A DNA stretch of 64,000 nt from Epsilonproteobacteria bacterium UBA4036 (GCA_002382325.1 DGAG01000010.1:124001-188000); one strand, 5' to 3'; numbered from the stretch's first letter, positions 16,109 through 25,923 are shown. Made by a program: numbers and translations. Notes: a model not told the origin generated them from the letters alone.

Positions 16109-18772
16109 TCAACTCAACGACTTCAATTCCGCCAAAACTTTCTCCAACTTATCTTCAGCAGCTGCCAACCCTGCTTTATTTTCTTTAATAACACTTGCAG
16201 GTGCATTGGCTACAAATCTTTCATTGTTTAACATTCCAGATAGTTTTACTATCTCTTTTTCGAGTTTCTCTTGTTGTTTTGTAAGTTTATTGATAATTGG
16301 TGTCATATCAATTTCACCTGTGGGAATATATACTTCTAAATTATCACTTACATCAGTAATTGAGTTCTCTTGTTTGGCATCAACAAACTCGATATTTTCT
16401 ACTTTAGCCAATTTCTCGATAAACGGTTTTGCTATGTCTTTATCAATACTTTTATCTGTTTTGATATACGCTTTAGCAATTTTAGAATTCCCCATATCGA
16501 TGATAACTTTCGCTCTTCGAATTGCCACAATCGCTTCTTCAATGATAGCAAACATATCTTCCATCTTTTGATTTTTTGCTATATTTTTTGGGAAATTCAT
16601 AATCATCAAAGAATCCCCCTCTTCCAAGCTTGTACCACTTAATTTATGATATAAAAAGTCTGAAATAAATGGCATAAATGGAGAGACCATTTTAAGTGTC
16701 TCTTTGAAAATTGCTCCCAGTTCCGTTACCGAATCTTTAGAAGCTTTAGCGTATTCAATTCCCCAATCGCAAAATTCATTCCATACAAACTTGTATAAAA
16801 TACTTGCAGCTTCATTGAATTTATACGTTTCAAGTGCATGTCTTACCTCATCTACTGCATCGCTTAATTTACTTTGCATATAAACTCCAAGCGGTGTTTT
16901 GATCTCTATATCTTTTAAATCAGAGAACGTATGCACGTTTAATTGTAAGAAATTACTTGCATTATAAAGCTTATTGGTGAAATTTCTAAATTGCTCTAAG
17001 TTTTTAGCACCTAATTTTATGTCTCTTCCTTGAACACAAAGGTAAGCAAGTGTAAATCGGATAATATCGGCTGAATGTTCATTAACCATATCAAGTGGGT
17101 CGATGACGTTTCCTTTTGATTTAGACATTTTTGCCCCATGCTCATCACGTACAAGGGCATGCATATAAATATCTTCAAATGGCAACTCTTTTTTGAAGTG
17201 TTCCCCCATCATCATCATTCTTGCAACCCAAAAGAACATAATGTCAAACCCTGTAATTAGTAGTGAATTTGGATAAAAATCGGCTTCATCGGTCTCATTG
17301 TAAAGCTCTTTTAGTTTTCCGTTATTTCCCCAACCCAATGGCGACATTGCCCAAAGTGCTGAAGAAAACCATGTATCTAAAACATCTGGGTCTTGTGTGT
17401 ATTTTTTGCTTTTACATTTTGGACAACATTCTGGCTCGTCTGCTTTGTCTGCCCATTGGTGGTTGCACTCTTCACATGTAAATACTGGAATTCGATGTCC
17501 CCACCAAAGTTGTCTTGAAATACACCAAGGTCTTAACTCATCCATCCATGCTGTGTATGAATTGATCCAATGTGCAGGGTGAAAAAGTGTTCCGTTGTGT
17601 TCACCACTTACAGCTCTTTCTTTTGTAATCTCTTTTGTTTTTCGGATGGATTCTTGCGCCATTTCTGAGCTTAAAAACCATTGTTGAGAAATGTACGGTT
17701 CAACAATATTTTTACATCGGTAACAATGCCCTACTTGGTGGATATGCTCATCAATTTTTACAATGTATCCTGAGTTTTCTAATGCTTTAACAATCACAGG
17801 TCTTGCTGCTAGTCTTTCAAGTCCAGCAAATTCTCCACAATATTCGTTTAAAATACCTTTTTCATCGAATACTTTGATAAACTCTAAATTGTGTCGTTTT
17901 CCTACTTCGTAGTCATTTTGATCGTGAGCAGGAGTAACTTTTACTACCCCTGTTCCAAATTCCATATCCACATGAGAATCCGTAATAACTTTGATTTTTC
18001 TATCAGTAAGTGGCAATAATACTTCTTTTCCTACGATGGCTTTATATCGCTCATCGTCAGGATGAACCATGATAGCTGTATCGCCAAAATAGGTTTCAGG
18101 TCGTGTGGTTGCCACTTGAAGTTCACCTGAACCATCGGCAAACTTATAAATCATATGATAAAACTTACCATTAACTTCTTCGTGTTCAACTTCGATATCC
18201 GATAAAGCCCCATCGTGTGTACACCAGTTGACCATGTAGTTATTTTGTGTAATATGTCCTTCGTTGTATAAAGAGATAAATGCTTCTTTAACGGCTTCTT
18301 TTAAGCCCTCATCCATCGTAAATCGTTCACGTTTCCAAGCAGGAGTAACCCCCAGTTTTCTCATTTGGTGAACAATATTTCCACCCGAAGTCTCTTTTTG
18401 TTTCCAAGCTCGCTCTAAAAATTTTTCACGTCCAATCTCTTCTTTGGTGGTACCTTCGGCTAACAATTGTTTTTCAACAACGTTTTGAGTTGCAATTCCA
18501 GCGTGGTCTGTTCCTGGTTGCCAAAGCGTTTTATACCCATCCATTCGTTTGTATCGTGTAATAATATCTTGTAAGGTAAAAGTTAGCGCGTGTCCAATGT
18601 GCAAAGACCCTGTTACATTGGGAGGTGGCATCATAATTGAAAATGTTTTAGGTTTACCGTTGGCATCTTTTTCTTGAATTGAGGCATTCCCGTCAATTTC
18701 AAAATATCCTCGGTCTTCCCATATTTTATAAAATGTATCTTCTACTTGTGATGGTTCGTACTTTTCACTCAT
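16109..18772 (-). CDS. valS: Valyl-tRNA synthetase
   Basis: 887 residues, usual family length. Class I catalytic motifs: HIGH at 58-61 (PPPNVTGSLHIGHAL) and KMSKS near 548 (AKMSKSKGNVIDP). The editing domain lies in between and two Cys-rich zinc sites are visible (CYRCKNIVEPYISQQWF; CEECNHQW...CCPKCKSKK). The C-terminus is the coiled tRNA-binding arm typical of ValRS (KLTKQQEKLEKEIVKLSG). It charges tRNA-Val in the cytoplasm; two tRNA-Val genes are present at 53205 and 53759. Transcribed alone, with its own terminator. Confidence 0.97.
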   Translation of the reverse strand: MSEKYEPSQVEDTFYKIWEDRGYFEIDGNASIQEKDANGKPKTFSIMMPPPNVTGSLHIGHALTFTLQDIITRYKRMDGYKTLWQPGTDHAGIATQNVVEKQLLAEGTTKEEIGREKFLERAWKQKETSGGNIVHQMRKLGVTPAWKRERFTMDEGLKEAVKEAFISLYNEGHITQNNYMVNWCTHDGALSDIEVEHEEVNGKFYHMIYKFADGSGELQVATTRPETYFGDTAIMVHPDDERYKAIVGKEVLLPLTDRKIKVITDSHVDMEFGTGVVKVTPAHDQNDYEVGKRHNLEFIKVFDEKGILNEYCGEFAGLERLAARPVIVKALENSGYIVKIDEHIHQVGHCYRCKNIVEPYISQQWFLSSEMAQESIRKTKEITKERAVSGEHNGTLFHPAHWINSYTAWMDELRPWCISRQLWWGHRIPVFTCEECNHQWADKADEPECCPKCKSKKYTQDPDVLDTWFSSALWAMSPLGWGNNGKLKELYNETDEADFYPNSLLITGFDIMFFWVARMMMMGEHFKKELPFEDIYMHALVRDEHGAKMSKSKGNVIDPLDMVNEHSADIIRFTLAYLCVQGRDIKLGAKNLEQFRNFTNKLYNASNFLQLNVHTFSDLKDIEIKTPLGVYMQSKLSDAVDEVRHALETYKFNEAASILYKFVWNEFCDWGIEYAKASKDSVTELGAIFKETLKMVSPFMPFISDFLYHKLSGTSLEEGDSLMIMNFPKNIAKNQKMEDMFAIIEEAIVAIRRAKVIIDMGNSKIAKAYIKTDKSIDKDIAKPFIEKLAKVENIEFVDAKQENSITDVSDNLEVYIPTGEIDMTPIINKLTKQQEKLEKEIVKLSGMLNNERFVANAPASVIKENKAGLAAAEDKLEKVLAELKSLS

Positions 18773-18928
18773 GTATTGTCCTGTTTGCTTAAATATTCGC
18801 GATTATAGCCAAAAGAAGTTTATAGTTAGTTTTGAAAAAAAAGATTACACACCCTTATAAATTAAACAAACTTTCCATATTATAATTAAAAGTGACATTT
18901 AATCAAAGTTTTATTATGTTGTTTTTGT

Positions 18929-18956
18929 TATAATTCTAAGCAACTTTAACGCTTAG
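18929..18956 (+). promoter_or_regulatory. Promoter -10 and 5'-leader dyad of the diguanylate cyclase gene
   Basis: TGTTATAAT (extended -10, TATAAT at 18929-18934) is followed at once by CTAAGC...GCTTAG (18936-18941 and 18951-18956). In the mRNA this inverted repeat would lie at the 5' end, next to the short ribosome-binding region. It may be an operator or a leader hairpin. Confidence 0.45.
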
Positions 18957-18962
18957 GTCAAT

Positions 18963-20381
18963 ATGAAAAAGTATATCAATAGCCGAACCATTTTTTTATC
19001 ATCGCTTATTTGCATTGTACTTTTATTTTACTCGTTAAGCTATAACTTTTTCTTAACTAACTTTATTCATATTGAAAATATCCAAAATGAAAAAAACATC
19101 CACAATTTAATCAATCATTTTAATTCAAACTTCGATTCTTTGGTAAATGTTTCCAATACTTTTAAACAAAATGGATTTAATATTCCTCATATTGAAAATT
19201 TAAACCAACTGGGATTGGATTTTATCATTTATCAAAACAGTAACAATAAAAATATTTTTTCGCAACACAGCCAAAACACACAATCTTCTCATACTACACG
19301 TTTTGAAACAACCCTTTTTGAAACCTATGCTTCTATGCCTGAAGTACGTACAATATTTACTTTTGAAAAAACACTTTTTTATGTGGTAAAAACAAAAATC
19401 AATAAAAATCTCAATTTATACGTAGGGAAAGTTTTAAATCATCAAAACTTAAAACAACTCTCCATTGATTTTGAACAACTCTACATTGGAAATCAAAAAG
19501 AACCTGGAAATGTAACAATAAAACTCTCTTCAAAATATATTCCAAGCATCTTAATAGAAGTTGTACTTTCCGATACACAAATTCATAACACTTTGTTATT
19601 TCAAGATGACACCTCTCACGTTTTGTTTTGTGTTAATACCATTAATCAACGTCAATACGTTAATGAAGGCAAACGAACCATTCATATTGTCAATGTAATT
19701 ATGGCACTGTTTTTAACCATAATTTTATATGTCGTTTACAAATCTCAAGTCGTTTTTAGACGAATGTTGCAAAAAGATAAAAAAGCGCTTGAAATCAAAG
19801 TAGAACAACGCACCAAACAACTTGAAGCAGTGGTCAAAAAAGTTAAAGTTTCCAATCAACAACTCCATGAGTTAGCCTATACCGATTTTTTAACCAAGAT
19901 ACAAAATCGACGAAGTTTTTTTATGAAAACCAGTGAACTACTCAATGAAGCCAAAATCAAACAACAAAGTGTATGTATTTGTATGATTGATATTGATAAT
20001 TTTAAAAAAATCAACGACGAATATGGGCATGATATTGGGGATAAAGTCCTCATTGCTTTTGCATCTGTTGTAAGCAATGAATTGAGTGGACAGGAAATAT
20101 TTGGGCGTTTAGGGGGAGAAGAGTTTGCACTTGTTTTCCCTAATACCCTTTTAAAAGATGCTCTTACGAAAATTGAGCATCTGCGTCAATTAATTGAAAA
20201 TATTATCATTAAAATTGATACCAAAACCAAACTGACATTTACTGCCAGTTTTGGGGTAAGCGATAATTCAATCAGTCATAATATTGACAAAATTCTTCAC
20301 AGTGCCGATGAACTGCTCTATACGGCTAAACACTCAGGAAAAAACAGCATACGAAGCCGTTTTAGTAACAGTGAGAAGTAA
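18963..20381 (+). CDS. Membrane-bound diguanylate cyclase
   Basis: 472 residues. TM1 (about 10-28), a periplasmic sensor region (about 30-250) of no recognised family, TM2 (about 245-265, VNVIMALFLTIILYVVY), a coiled-coil linker and a GGDEF domain. The active-site loop is GGEEF at 384-388 (GRLGGEEFALVFPNT), so it should make c-di-GMP from two GTP. No RxxD inhibitory site is seen at the usual place five residues before the loop, so product inhibition may be absent. The last four codons and stop come from a heptad repeat element shared with the convergent helicase gene. Confidence 0.87.
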   Translation: MKKYINSRTIFLSSLICIVLLFYSLSYNFFLTNFIHIENIQNEKNIHNLINHFNSNFDSLVNVSNTFKQNGFNIPHIENLNQLGLDFIIYQNSNNKNIFSQHSQNTQSSHTTRFETTLFETYASMPEVRTIFTFEKTLFYVVKTKINKNLNLYVGKVLNHQNLKQLSIDFEQLYIGNQKEPGNVTIKLSSKYIPSILIEVVLSDTQIHNTLLFQDDTSHVLFCVNTINQRQYVNEGKRTIHIVNVIMALFLTIILYVVYKSQVVFRRMLQKDKKALEIKVEQRTKQLEAVVKKVKVSNQQLHELAYTDFLTKIQNRRSFFMKTSELLNEAKIKQQSVCICMIDIDNFKKINDEYGHDIGDKVLIAFASVVSNELSGQEIFGRLGGEEFALVFPNTLLKDALTKIEHLRQLIENIIIKIDTKTKLTFTASFGVSDNSISHNIDKILHSADELLYTAKHSGKNSIRSRFSNSEK

Positions 20382-20438
20382 GTAGAAAGAAGTGGAAATT
20401 GTACCAATCACTACTCACTTCTCACGATTCACTACTCA
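20371..20438. repeat. Inverted heptad repeat forming the ends of two convergent genes (element 3 of 4)
   Basis: GTGAGAAGTAAGTAG (20371-20385) pairs with CTACTCACTTCTCAC (20411-20425), with one G-T pair. A further partial copy, ATTCACTACTCACC, follows to 20440. The left arm encodes the last residues and stop of the cyclase; the right end encodes the last Gly-Glu and stop of the helicase. It may serve as a bidirectional terminator. Confidence 0.65.
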
Positions 20439-22468
20439 CCCTTTATAAGTCCTGCCTCTTTTAAAAAAGGAGAATGTATAAAATCCATTTTTTTAATTCG
20501 ATCATACTTGGCATAACTTAAATACAAAATATCTTTGGCTCGTGTGACGGCTACGTAAAACAGTCGTCTCTCTTCTTCTATACTTCCGCCTTTGCTCATG
20601 AGTTTTCGATTGGGAAATCGCCCGTCCATCAAATCGATGACATAGACCTCTTTAAACTCTAAGCCTTTTGAGGCATGCACACTTAAAAGATTGACGCCAT
20701 CACCTTCACTCATTTCACTGCCACCTAAAATCATAGCATTAATAAACTTGCCTAACTCAGTATAATGGTGTGCCAATGTTTTGAGCAATTGTAATTTTCT
20801 ATCAATTTTTAAAGCTGCACTGTGTTTCACACTTTCATTGATACTGCCATCTTTTTGAGTGGCTCGTTTGGTACTCAAACTCTCTTTTAAAAGTTTAAAA
20901 AGTTCTGATTTGGCAATATGTTCTATAACTGAATTGGGGTTTTTAACTCGTCGTAACTCTTTGATGCTTTTATAAAACTCATACACAAACTCTCCCCCTT
21001 CGCGACTGAGTTTGGGGTGTTTTAATAAAGGATTGGCTAAAAATTTCTCTTCAAAACCACTCTCTTTGAACTTTGAAATACTGCCTAATTCAATAAAATC
21101 ATCAAACAAACCCAACTGAATATTTTTGACTTTATTTGACACATAAGGATTGTTAATTTTCTCATCAGGAGAAAACAATCCTTGAAACAAATTGCCATTG
21201 CCCAATTTAATCAACGCATCAAAAATATCTTTAGCGATGGCTTTTCCTATGCCTTTTCCATACTCCAAAATATGAATAACCGCCATCATATCATTGGGAT
21301 TAATCAACAATGTCATAATATCTAGTGTAAATTTTATCTCCAAAGAATCAAAGAAAGAGTGTCCTCCCTTTCTTTTTGCAGGAATACCATACTCTCTTAA
21401 ATTAACTTCAATCCCATCCGCACTGGAGTTATTTCTATAAATTATGGCAATCTCATTGTGTGGGGTGATGCTTTGAGAAATTAGTTTAGAAATGTACTCA
21501 TACTGTTCAAACAGCTCATTAAAGCTCAATAATTTTGGACTGAACTCATTTTCTTGACGTACCACTTCGAGTTTTTTTTCGTAGATACGTTCATTGTGCT
21601 CAATCACTTTAGTTGCAAGTTCCAAAATGGGTCGAGTAGAGCGATAATTCTTTTTCAATGTAAAAACATTGGCATTGGTATATCGTTTTGAAAAGGTTGA
21701 GATAATTCCAATATCTGAACCATTAAACGCATAAATACTTTGGTCATAATCACCCACACAAAAAAGAGATTGAGGTTTAAATGCTTCAAGCAAACGCCCT
21801 TGTAAAGAGTTGGTATCTTGATATTCATCGACTAAAATCTCTTTAAATTCAAAATGATTCTTACTCAACGTATCGAGCATAATGGTTAATAAATCATCAA
21901 AATTGGCATAGCCATATTTTTTCTTTAATTCATTAAACTCTTCTACCACGTCTTCATAAATGGGTGTATAGAGTTCATGTGAAGCATTTTTTGATAAAAT
22001 CCACTCTCCAAATGTTTCATTGTGTGTAGAGTTTAAAAATAAAGAGTATAACTCATATAAATAGCCTCCATCATAAGGATTGGCTTGTTCATCTCTGTTA
22101 TAAAAAACTCTTTTTTCATAAATGGATTTAAACAATGTTTTGAGTTCATTGGGTTGTTTAAGGGTAATATTAATCTCTTTTTGTTTTAACAACTTATACG
22201 AAACACTGTGAAAAGTTCCAGCAGTTATGGACTTGGCAATCTCTTTTCCAAAAAACTTTGCCACTCGTGCAACCATTTCTGCTGCGGCTTTATTGGTAAA
22301 GGTTAAAAGTAAAATTTCATTGGGCTGAACCCCTTGGTTGATTAAATTAGCAATTCGACCTACAATCGTAGAGGTTTTCCCTGTACCCGCACTGGCTATA
22401 ATTAAATTGTATCCGCTTTGGCACGTTGCAGCTTGGAGTTGTTGTTCATTAAGATTTGATAATGGCAT
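20432..22468 (-). CDS. UvrD/Rep-type superfamily 1 DNA helicase
   Basis: 678 residues. SF1A motifs in order: Q motif and Walker A (LNEQQLQA, then SAGTGKTST at 26-34), motif Ia (TFTNKAAAEM), motif II (VDEYQDTN), motif III (GDYDQSIYAF), motif IV (YRSTRPI), motif V (VHASKGLEF) and motif VI (FYVAVTRAKD). These translocate 3'-5' on single-stranded DNA and act in repair or replication restart. Length and motifs fit UvrD, PcrA and Rep equally, so no symbol is given. The gene lies 85 bp downstream of... no clear partner: msrQ begins its own stop at 22554 on the same strand, so read-through from msrPQ is possible. Confidence 0.9.
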   Translation of the reverse strand: MPLSNLNEQQLQAATCQSGYNLIIASAGTGKTSTIVGRIANLINQGVQPNEILLLTFTNKAAAEMVARVAKFFGKEIAKSITAGTFHSVSYKLLKQKEINITLKQPNELKTLFKSIYEKRVFYNRDEQANPYDGGYLYELYSLFLNSTHNETFGEWILSKNASHELYTPIYEDVVEEFNELKKKYGYANFDDLLTIMLDTLSKNHFEFKEILVDEYQDTNSLQGRLLEAFKPQSLFCVGDYDQSIYAFNGSDIGIISTFSKRYTNANVFTLKKNYRSTRPILELATKVIEHNERIYEKKLEVVRQENEFSPKLLSFNELFEQYEYISKLISQSITPHNEIAIIYRNNSSADGIEVNLREYGIPAKRKGGHSFFDSLEIKFTLDIMTLLINPNDMMAVIHILEYGKGIGKAIAKDIFDALIKLGNGNLFQGLFSPDEKINNPYVSNKVKNIQLGLFDDFIELGSISKFKESGFEEKFLANPLLKHPKLSREGGEFVYEFYKSIKELRRVKNPNSVIEHIAKSELFKLLKESLSTKRATQKDGSINESVKHSAALKIDRKLQLLKTLAHHYTELGKFINAMILGGSEMSEGDGVNLLSVHASKGLEFKEVYVIDLMDGRFPNRKLMSKGGSIEEERRLFYVAVTRAKDILYLSYAKYDRIKKMDFIHSPFLKEAGLIKGE

Positions 22469-22553
22469 TAAAAATTAGTTTTCATGTAGTGGTTTTTCAT
22501 TTTGCAATGGTAGCAAAAAGTTCATTTAAAGCTGATTGGACTCTTTGATAATT

Positions 22554-23093
22554 TCAAAACTTTACTCGTTGTTTTAATTTGAAAAAAGCGATTATTGCAA
22601 TGACGAATAAATAACCATATTGTGCTTGACTGAGCGATTTTTGTGCCATTATAAAATGTATGGTCACCAAAAGTAAAACAACATAGATGGCTTTATGATA
22701 AGAATAATATTGCGCGTACCATTTTGGGACAGAGGTTACTGCCATAAAAAGTAAAATAAAAAATGCACTCATACCCAAATAGATAAAGGGCTTGTCCAAA
22801 CTCTCTTTAATAACAAAATTCATATCAAATTGGGCATCTAAGACAATAAAATTACTCAGATGCAAAAAAGCATAAAAAAAAGCAAATAATCCAATTTGTC
22901 TTCGATAGGGCACTAAATTAATTTTTCTTTTTATCAAAGAAATAGTGGTGGTTACAAAAAGTAAAACCATTCCCGCCACACCTGTAAACGTATAGATATA
23001 TTTTATGGGGTCGATGGCACTTTGAAAATAAAACAGCTCAGCACTTAAATACCCCAAAGGAAGCAATAAAAAAATAAATAACCCTACTCTCAT
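22554..23093 (-). CDS. msrQ: MsrQ, heme-binding membrane subunit of the MsrPQ system
   Basis: 179 residues with about six membrane helices of the ferric-reductase-like (YedZ) family. Conserved helix His residues are visible (FLHLSNFIV; YHKAIYVVLLLVTIHF). MsrQ passes electrons from the quinone pool or cytosolic flavin to periplasmic MsrP, which repairs methionine sulfoxide in envelope proteins. Its start overlaps the end of msrP by one base, so the two are co-translated. This is the usual gene order. Family length is about 200, so this is a compact member. Confidence 0.9.
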   Translation of the reverse strand: MRVGLFIFLLLPLGYLSAELFYFQSAIDPIKYIYTFTGVAGMVLLFVTTTISLIKRKINLVPYRRQIGLFAFFYAFLHLSNFIVLDAQFDMNFVIKESLDKPFIYLGMSAFFILLFMAVTSVPKWYAQYYSYHKAIYVVLLLVTIHFIMAQKSLSQAQYGYLFVIAIIAFFKLKQRVKF

Positions 23094-24031
23094 TAGAAAT
23101 ACCTTGTCAAATCCATATCTTTGTACAAATACCCAACTTCTTTTTCATACCCATTAAACAACAAAGTATCTTGTTTTAAAAATTTTCCCAATACTCGCTC
23201 TTTTTTTTGGCTCCATCGTGGATGATCCACTTTTGGATTAACATTGGCATAAAATCCATACTCTTTGGGATTCTCTTTTTGCCAAGAATTAAGAGGTTCA
23301 ACATCAGTAAATGAAATCTTAGCAATGGACTTAATCGATTTAAACCCATATTTCCAAGGCACAACCAAACGAAGTGGGGCTCCATTTTGATTCTCTAAAG
23401 TTTTTCCGTATAATCCCACACAAAGAAGCGTTAAGGGATTCATCGCTTCATCAAGACGTAATCCTTCCACATAAGGGTAATCAATGGTTGCAAAAATCCC
23501 TCGAGTTTGATCAGGAAACATTGTTTCATCGTATCTGGTTTCAAAACGTATGTATTTGGCTTTTGAAAGCACTTTGGCATCACGAATAAATTGATTTAAT
23601 TCAAATCCAATCCAAGGCACAACCATTGACCAACCTTCAACGCATCTAAAACGATAAATTCGTTCTTGCAAAGGGTATTTTTTAATCAGTTCTTCAACAT
23701 CCATCTCAAAGGGTTTTTCCACCAAACCATCAACCACAATACTCCAAGGCTTTGGTTTAAGCGTATGTGCCAAACCTTTAACCCCCTCTTTTGAAGTGGT
23801 AAACTCATAAAAATTATTGTATGAAGTGATTTGTTCAAAACTGTTCAGTGTTAAATTATTGGGATTCGTATCTTTGACATAGTTTAAATTAGACATAGGA
23901 AGATTTTCTTTGGCAAGTAAGTCAACTAAAGCACTGTTGGCAACTAAACTGGCTACTCCCAGTTTTAAAAACTTTCGACGATTATCAAAAAGCTCTTTAG
24001 GGGTAATATCATTGCTTGTTAAACTTTTCAT
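23093..24031 (-). CDS. msrP: MsrP, periplasmic methionine sulfoxide reductase, molybdopterin subunit
   Basis: 312 residues of the YedY/sulfite-oxidase fold. A Tat signal with the twin arginine at 18-19 (NRRKFLKLGVASL) directs folded export with the Mo cofactor. Cys130 (YRFRCVEGWSMVVPW) is the expected Mo ligand. The enzyme reduces methionine sulfoxide residues in periplasmic proteins damaged by reactive chlorine or oxygen species, with electrons from MsrQ. Preceded by GGAG and followed with a one-base overlap by msrQ. The upstream neighbours nnrS and tpx suit an oxidant-defence cluster. Confidence 0.93.
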   Translation of the reverse strand: MKSLTSNDITPKELFDNRRKFLKLGVASLVANSALVDLLAKENLPMSNLNYVKDTNPNNLTLNSFEQITSYNNFYEFTTSKEGVKGLAHTLKPKPWSIVVDGLVEKPFEMDVEELIKKYPLQERIYRFRCVEGWSMVVPWIGFELNQFIRDAKVLSKAKYIRFETRYDETMFPDQTRGIFATIDYPYVEGLRLDEAMNPLTLLCVGLYGKTLENQNGAPLRLVVPWKYGFKSIKSIAKISFTDVEPLNSWQKENPKEYGFYANVNPKVDHPRWSQKKERVLGKFLKQDTLLFNGYEKEVGYLYKDMDLTRYF

Positions 24032-24067
24032 GGTAACTCCTTTACACTTCCAACCTTAAGTATAGTC

Positions 24068-24089
24068 AAAAAGTGTAAAGAAACACTTT
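24068..24089 (-). terminator. Terminator overlapping the nnrS stop codon
   Basis: On the minus strand AAAGTGT and ACACTTT pair around a 6-nt loop and run into TTTTT. The hairpin starts inside the stop codon of the NnrS gene, so msrPQ may be transcribed separately. Confidence 0.55.
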
Positions 24090-25293
24090 AGTGATTGGGT
24101 TTAAATCCTTTTATTAAAATACCCAAATATTTAACACTCCATGCCAAAAGAGCTAAAACTAAAAGTAACGCACTGTGGTTAATCCAAAAAATATAATCCA
24201 AATTAAAATTCAAAGAGAAACTGGCAAACAGTCGAACCAATACAATCAGCTGAATAAAAATGAACATCGCAATAGCGATTTTATCGGCATGAGGTGTTCG
24301 TCCAGAGTGTCCTAGAACAACGCGTGTGCCAAAACCAATGAGTATCGTTAAAAAGTATCCCAGCGCAAATGTATGTAAAGAGGCTTTTTCAAAAATTATC
24401 CCCCAATTAAAAAGTGCACTAAGAGATTCAACGGCTGAAATGAAAAATCCTAATGGAATCCAATATAAAGAGATAAACAGTACCCACATAATGGCACTGG
24501 TTTTAAACATAGGCAATTTCCATTTGAACAGTTCATACGTAAAAAATAAAAACAAAGGAATATCTGCCAAAAAGTAAAGTTTGGGTTCACCGATGGTAAC
24601 TACAAGTAATTTTACAAACAACAAAGCATATACTTTTTCCATTAAATATTTTGATTTATTGATTTTATACCCAGGCACTTTCATGGAAGTAAAAAAAGGA
24701 ATCATACGTTGAGAAATGGCAAAAATAATAATAAATAAAAAGAGATAAAATCCTGCATGAACAGCAAATTGTTGGAAAAACAGATTGTATTTAAAATCAA
24801 ATAAAGAAACTAAAAACAACGCATTGGCAATGAGTCCTGTGGCAAATCCTACTAACACCCACTTGGTGTCGTACTTATCTTTGACAATAGAGTTTTGATA
24901 AATGGCAAACAAAGTCTTGAAACTCAATATTTGGGCAACAAAAATTAACACTAATCCAACAATATAAATATCCCAAGAGCATAATAATGCAATCAAAAAA
25001 AGGTAAGAACCTACAAAATAGAGAAAAAATTGTTGCATATACACTTTAGGATTAATGTTGGCTTGAATCAGAAATCTTGGAAAAACGACAAATAAAAAAC
25101 CCAAAAAGAATTGAATAAATAAAACAAAAATAAAGGCATACGCATGAAACGTCATCAAAGAAGTATGCACGGTAATGACATTTGAATAGGATAAAAATAG
25201 CACTAACATAAATGCCATAAACAAAATAATACCATTGGCAAAAAAAGGTTGATGGGGCTGGGCAGAAAATCTTTCATACCAAGTTTTTAACAT
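24088..25293 (-). CDS. NnrS-family heme/copper membrane protein
   Basis: 401 residues with about twelve membrane helices. Family traits visible: the N-terminal HQPFFANGI, an internal HAYAF and HAGFYLF, and the C-terminal ALGYFLTILIGFGTRVVLGHSGRTP, which is diagnostic. NnrS proteins contain heme and copper and protect cells against nitrosative stress, probably by limiting formation of dinitrosyl-iron complexes; they often sit in NO-responsive regulons. Here it follows tpx behind a strong terminator and precedes msrPQ, a setting that fits defence against reactive nitrogen and oxygen species. Confidence 0.88.
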   Translation of the reverse strand: MLKTWYERFSAQPHQPFFANGIILFMAFMLVLFLSYSNVITVHTSLMTFHAYAFIFVLFIQFFLGFLFVVFPRFLIQANINPKVYMQQFFLYFVGSYLFLIALLCSWDIYIVGLVLIFVAQILSFKTLFAIYQNSIVKDKYDTKWVLVGFATGLIANALFLVSLFDFKYNLFFQQFAVHAGFYLFLFIIIFAISQRMIPFFTSMKVPGYKINKSKYLMEKVYALLFVKLLVVTIGEPKLYFLADIPLFLFFTYELFKWKLPMFKTSAIMWVLFISLYWIPLGFFISAVESLSALFNWGIIFEKASLHTFALGYFLTILIGFGTRVVLGHSGRTPHADKIAIAMFIFIQLIVLVRLFASFSLNFNLDYIFWINHSALLLVLALLAWSVKYLGILIKGFKPNH

Positions 25294-25310
25294 AAATTCT
25301 CCTCATAAAA

Positions 25311-25342
25311 AAAGGGCCACCAAATTGCTTTGGTAACCCTTT
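25311..25342 (-). terminator. Terminator of tpx
   Basis: On the minus strand AAAGGG-ACCAAA pairs with TTTGGT-CCCTTT around TTGC-like loop bases, with a two-base internal bulge on each side, and runs into a T-run (CCCTTTTTTTAT). It separates tpx from the NnrS gene. Confidence 0.8.
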
Positions 25343-25386
25343 AGCAATAGCGTAATTATACGGCTATTTTGTCATTAAAACCTTGA

Positions 25387-25923
25387 TTAATGACAAGTTC
25401 CACAACAAGAAGTTGAAGTAGCATCTTTAATTGCTGCTAATGCTTCATCATAATTTGGCTCTTCAGTAATTTCTCCACAAATGTCTTTGTATGTTACCAC
25501 ACCACTTGCATTGATAACGAAGATTGCTCTGCACGTTACACCTGCTAATGGTCCATCTGCAATTAAAACTCCGTAAGCATTGGCGAAATCTTTTGCTCTA
25601 AAGTCAGATCCAACCGCTAAGTTTTCAATTCCTTCTGTTGTACAAAATCTTCCCATTGCAAAGGGTAAATCCATAGAAACGACTACGACTTCAGCGTTTT
25701 CAACTTTTGCAGCTTCTACGTTGAATTTTCTGGTTTCCGCAGCACATACAGGAGTATCTAAAGAAGGTACTACTACAACGATTTGTGCTTTACCTTGTTC
25801 TCCACCGATTTGGATTTCCGATAAATCTTTTGCTACAACTTTAACAACCGGTGCTTTATCACCTACGTTAATTTCTGTCCCTGCTAAGTTAACTAAATTA
25901 CCTTTTAGTTTTGTTGTTGCCAT
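25387..25923 (-). CDS. tpx: Thiol peroxidase Tpx with a Cys-rich C-terminal tail
   Basis: 178 residues. An atypical 2-Cys peroxiredoxin: peroxidatic Cys60 in VPSLDTPVCAAETRKFN and resolving Cys94 in GRFCTTEGIENL. It reduces hydroperoxides, normally recycled by thioredoxin. Most Tpx proteins end near residue 167; this one adds about ten residues ending TSCCGTCH (Cys173, Cys174, Cys177, His178). The protein has no signal peptide, so the CGTCH motif should not bind heme c; a metal-binding or redox tail is more likely (inference). A strong terminator follows. Transcription is separate from the upstream operon (90-bp gap). Confidence 0.93.
   Translation of the reverse strand: MATTKLKGNLVNLAGTEINVGDKAPVVKVVAKDLSEIQIGGEQGKAQIVVVVPSLDTPVCAAETRKFNVEAAKVENAEVVVVSMDLPFAMGRFCTTEGIENLAVGSDFRAKDFANAYGVLIADGPLAGVTCRAIFVINASGVVTYKDICGEITEEPNYDEALAAIKDATSTSCCGTCH

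Noticed and set aside
16017..16571. 184-aa plus-strand frame
   Set aside because: It runs antisense through the valS terminator and coiled-coil end; composition follows the reverse complement of valS.
18963..20381. RxxD inhibitory site in the cyclase
   Set aside because: The residues five positions before GGEEF do not fit RxxD.
25387..25923. CGTCH at the Tpx C-terminus as a heme c site
   Set aside because: No signal peptide; heme c attachment occurs in the periplasm.
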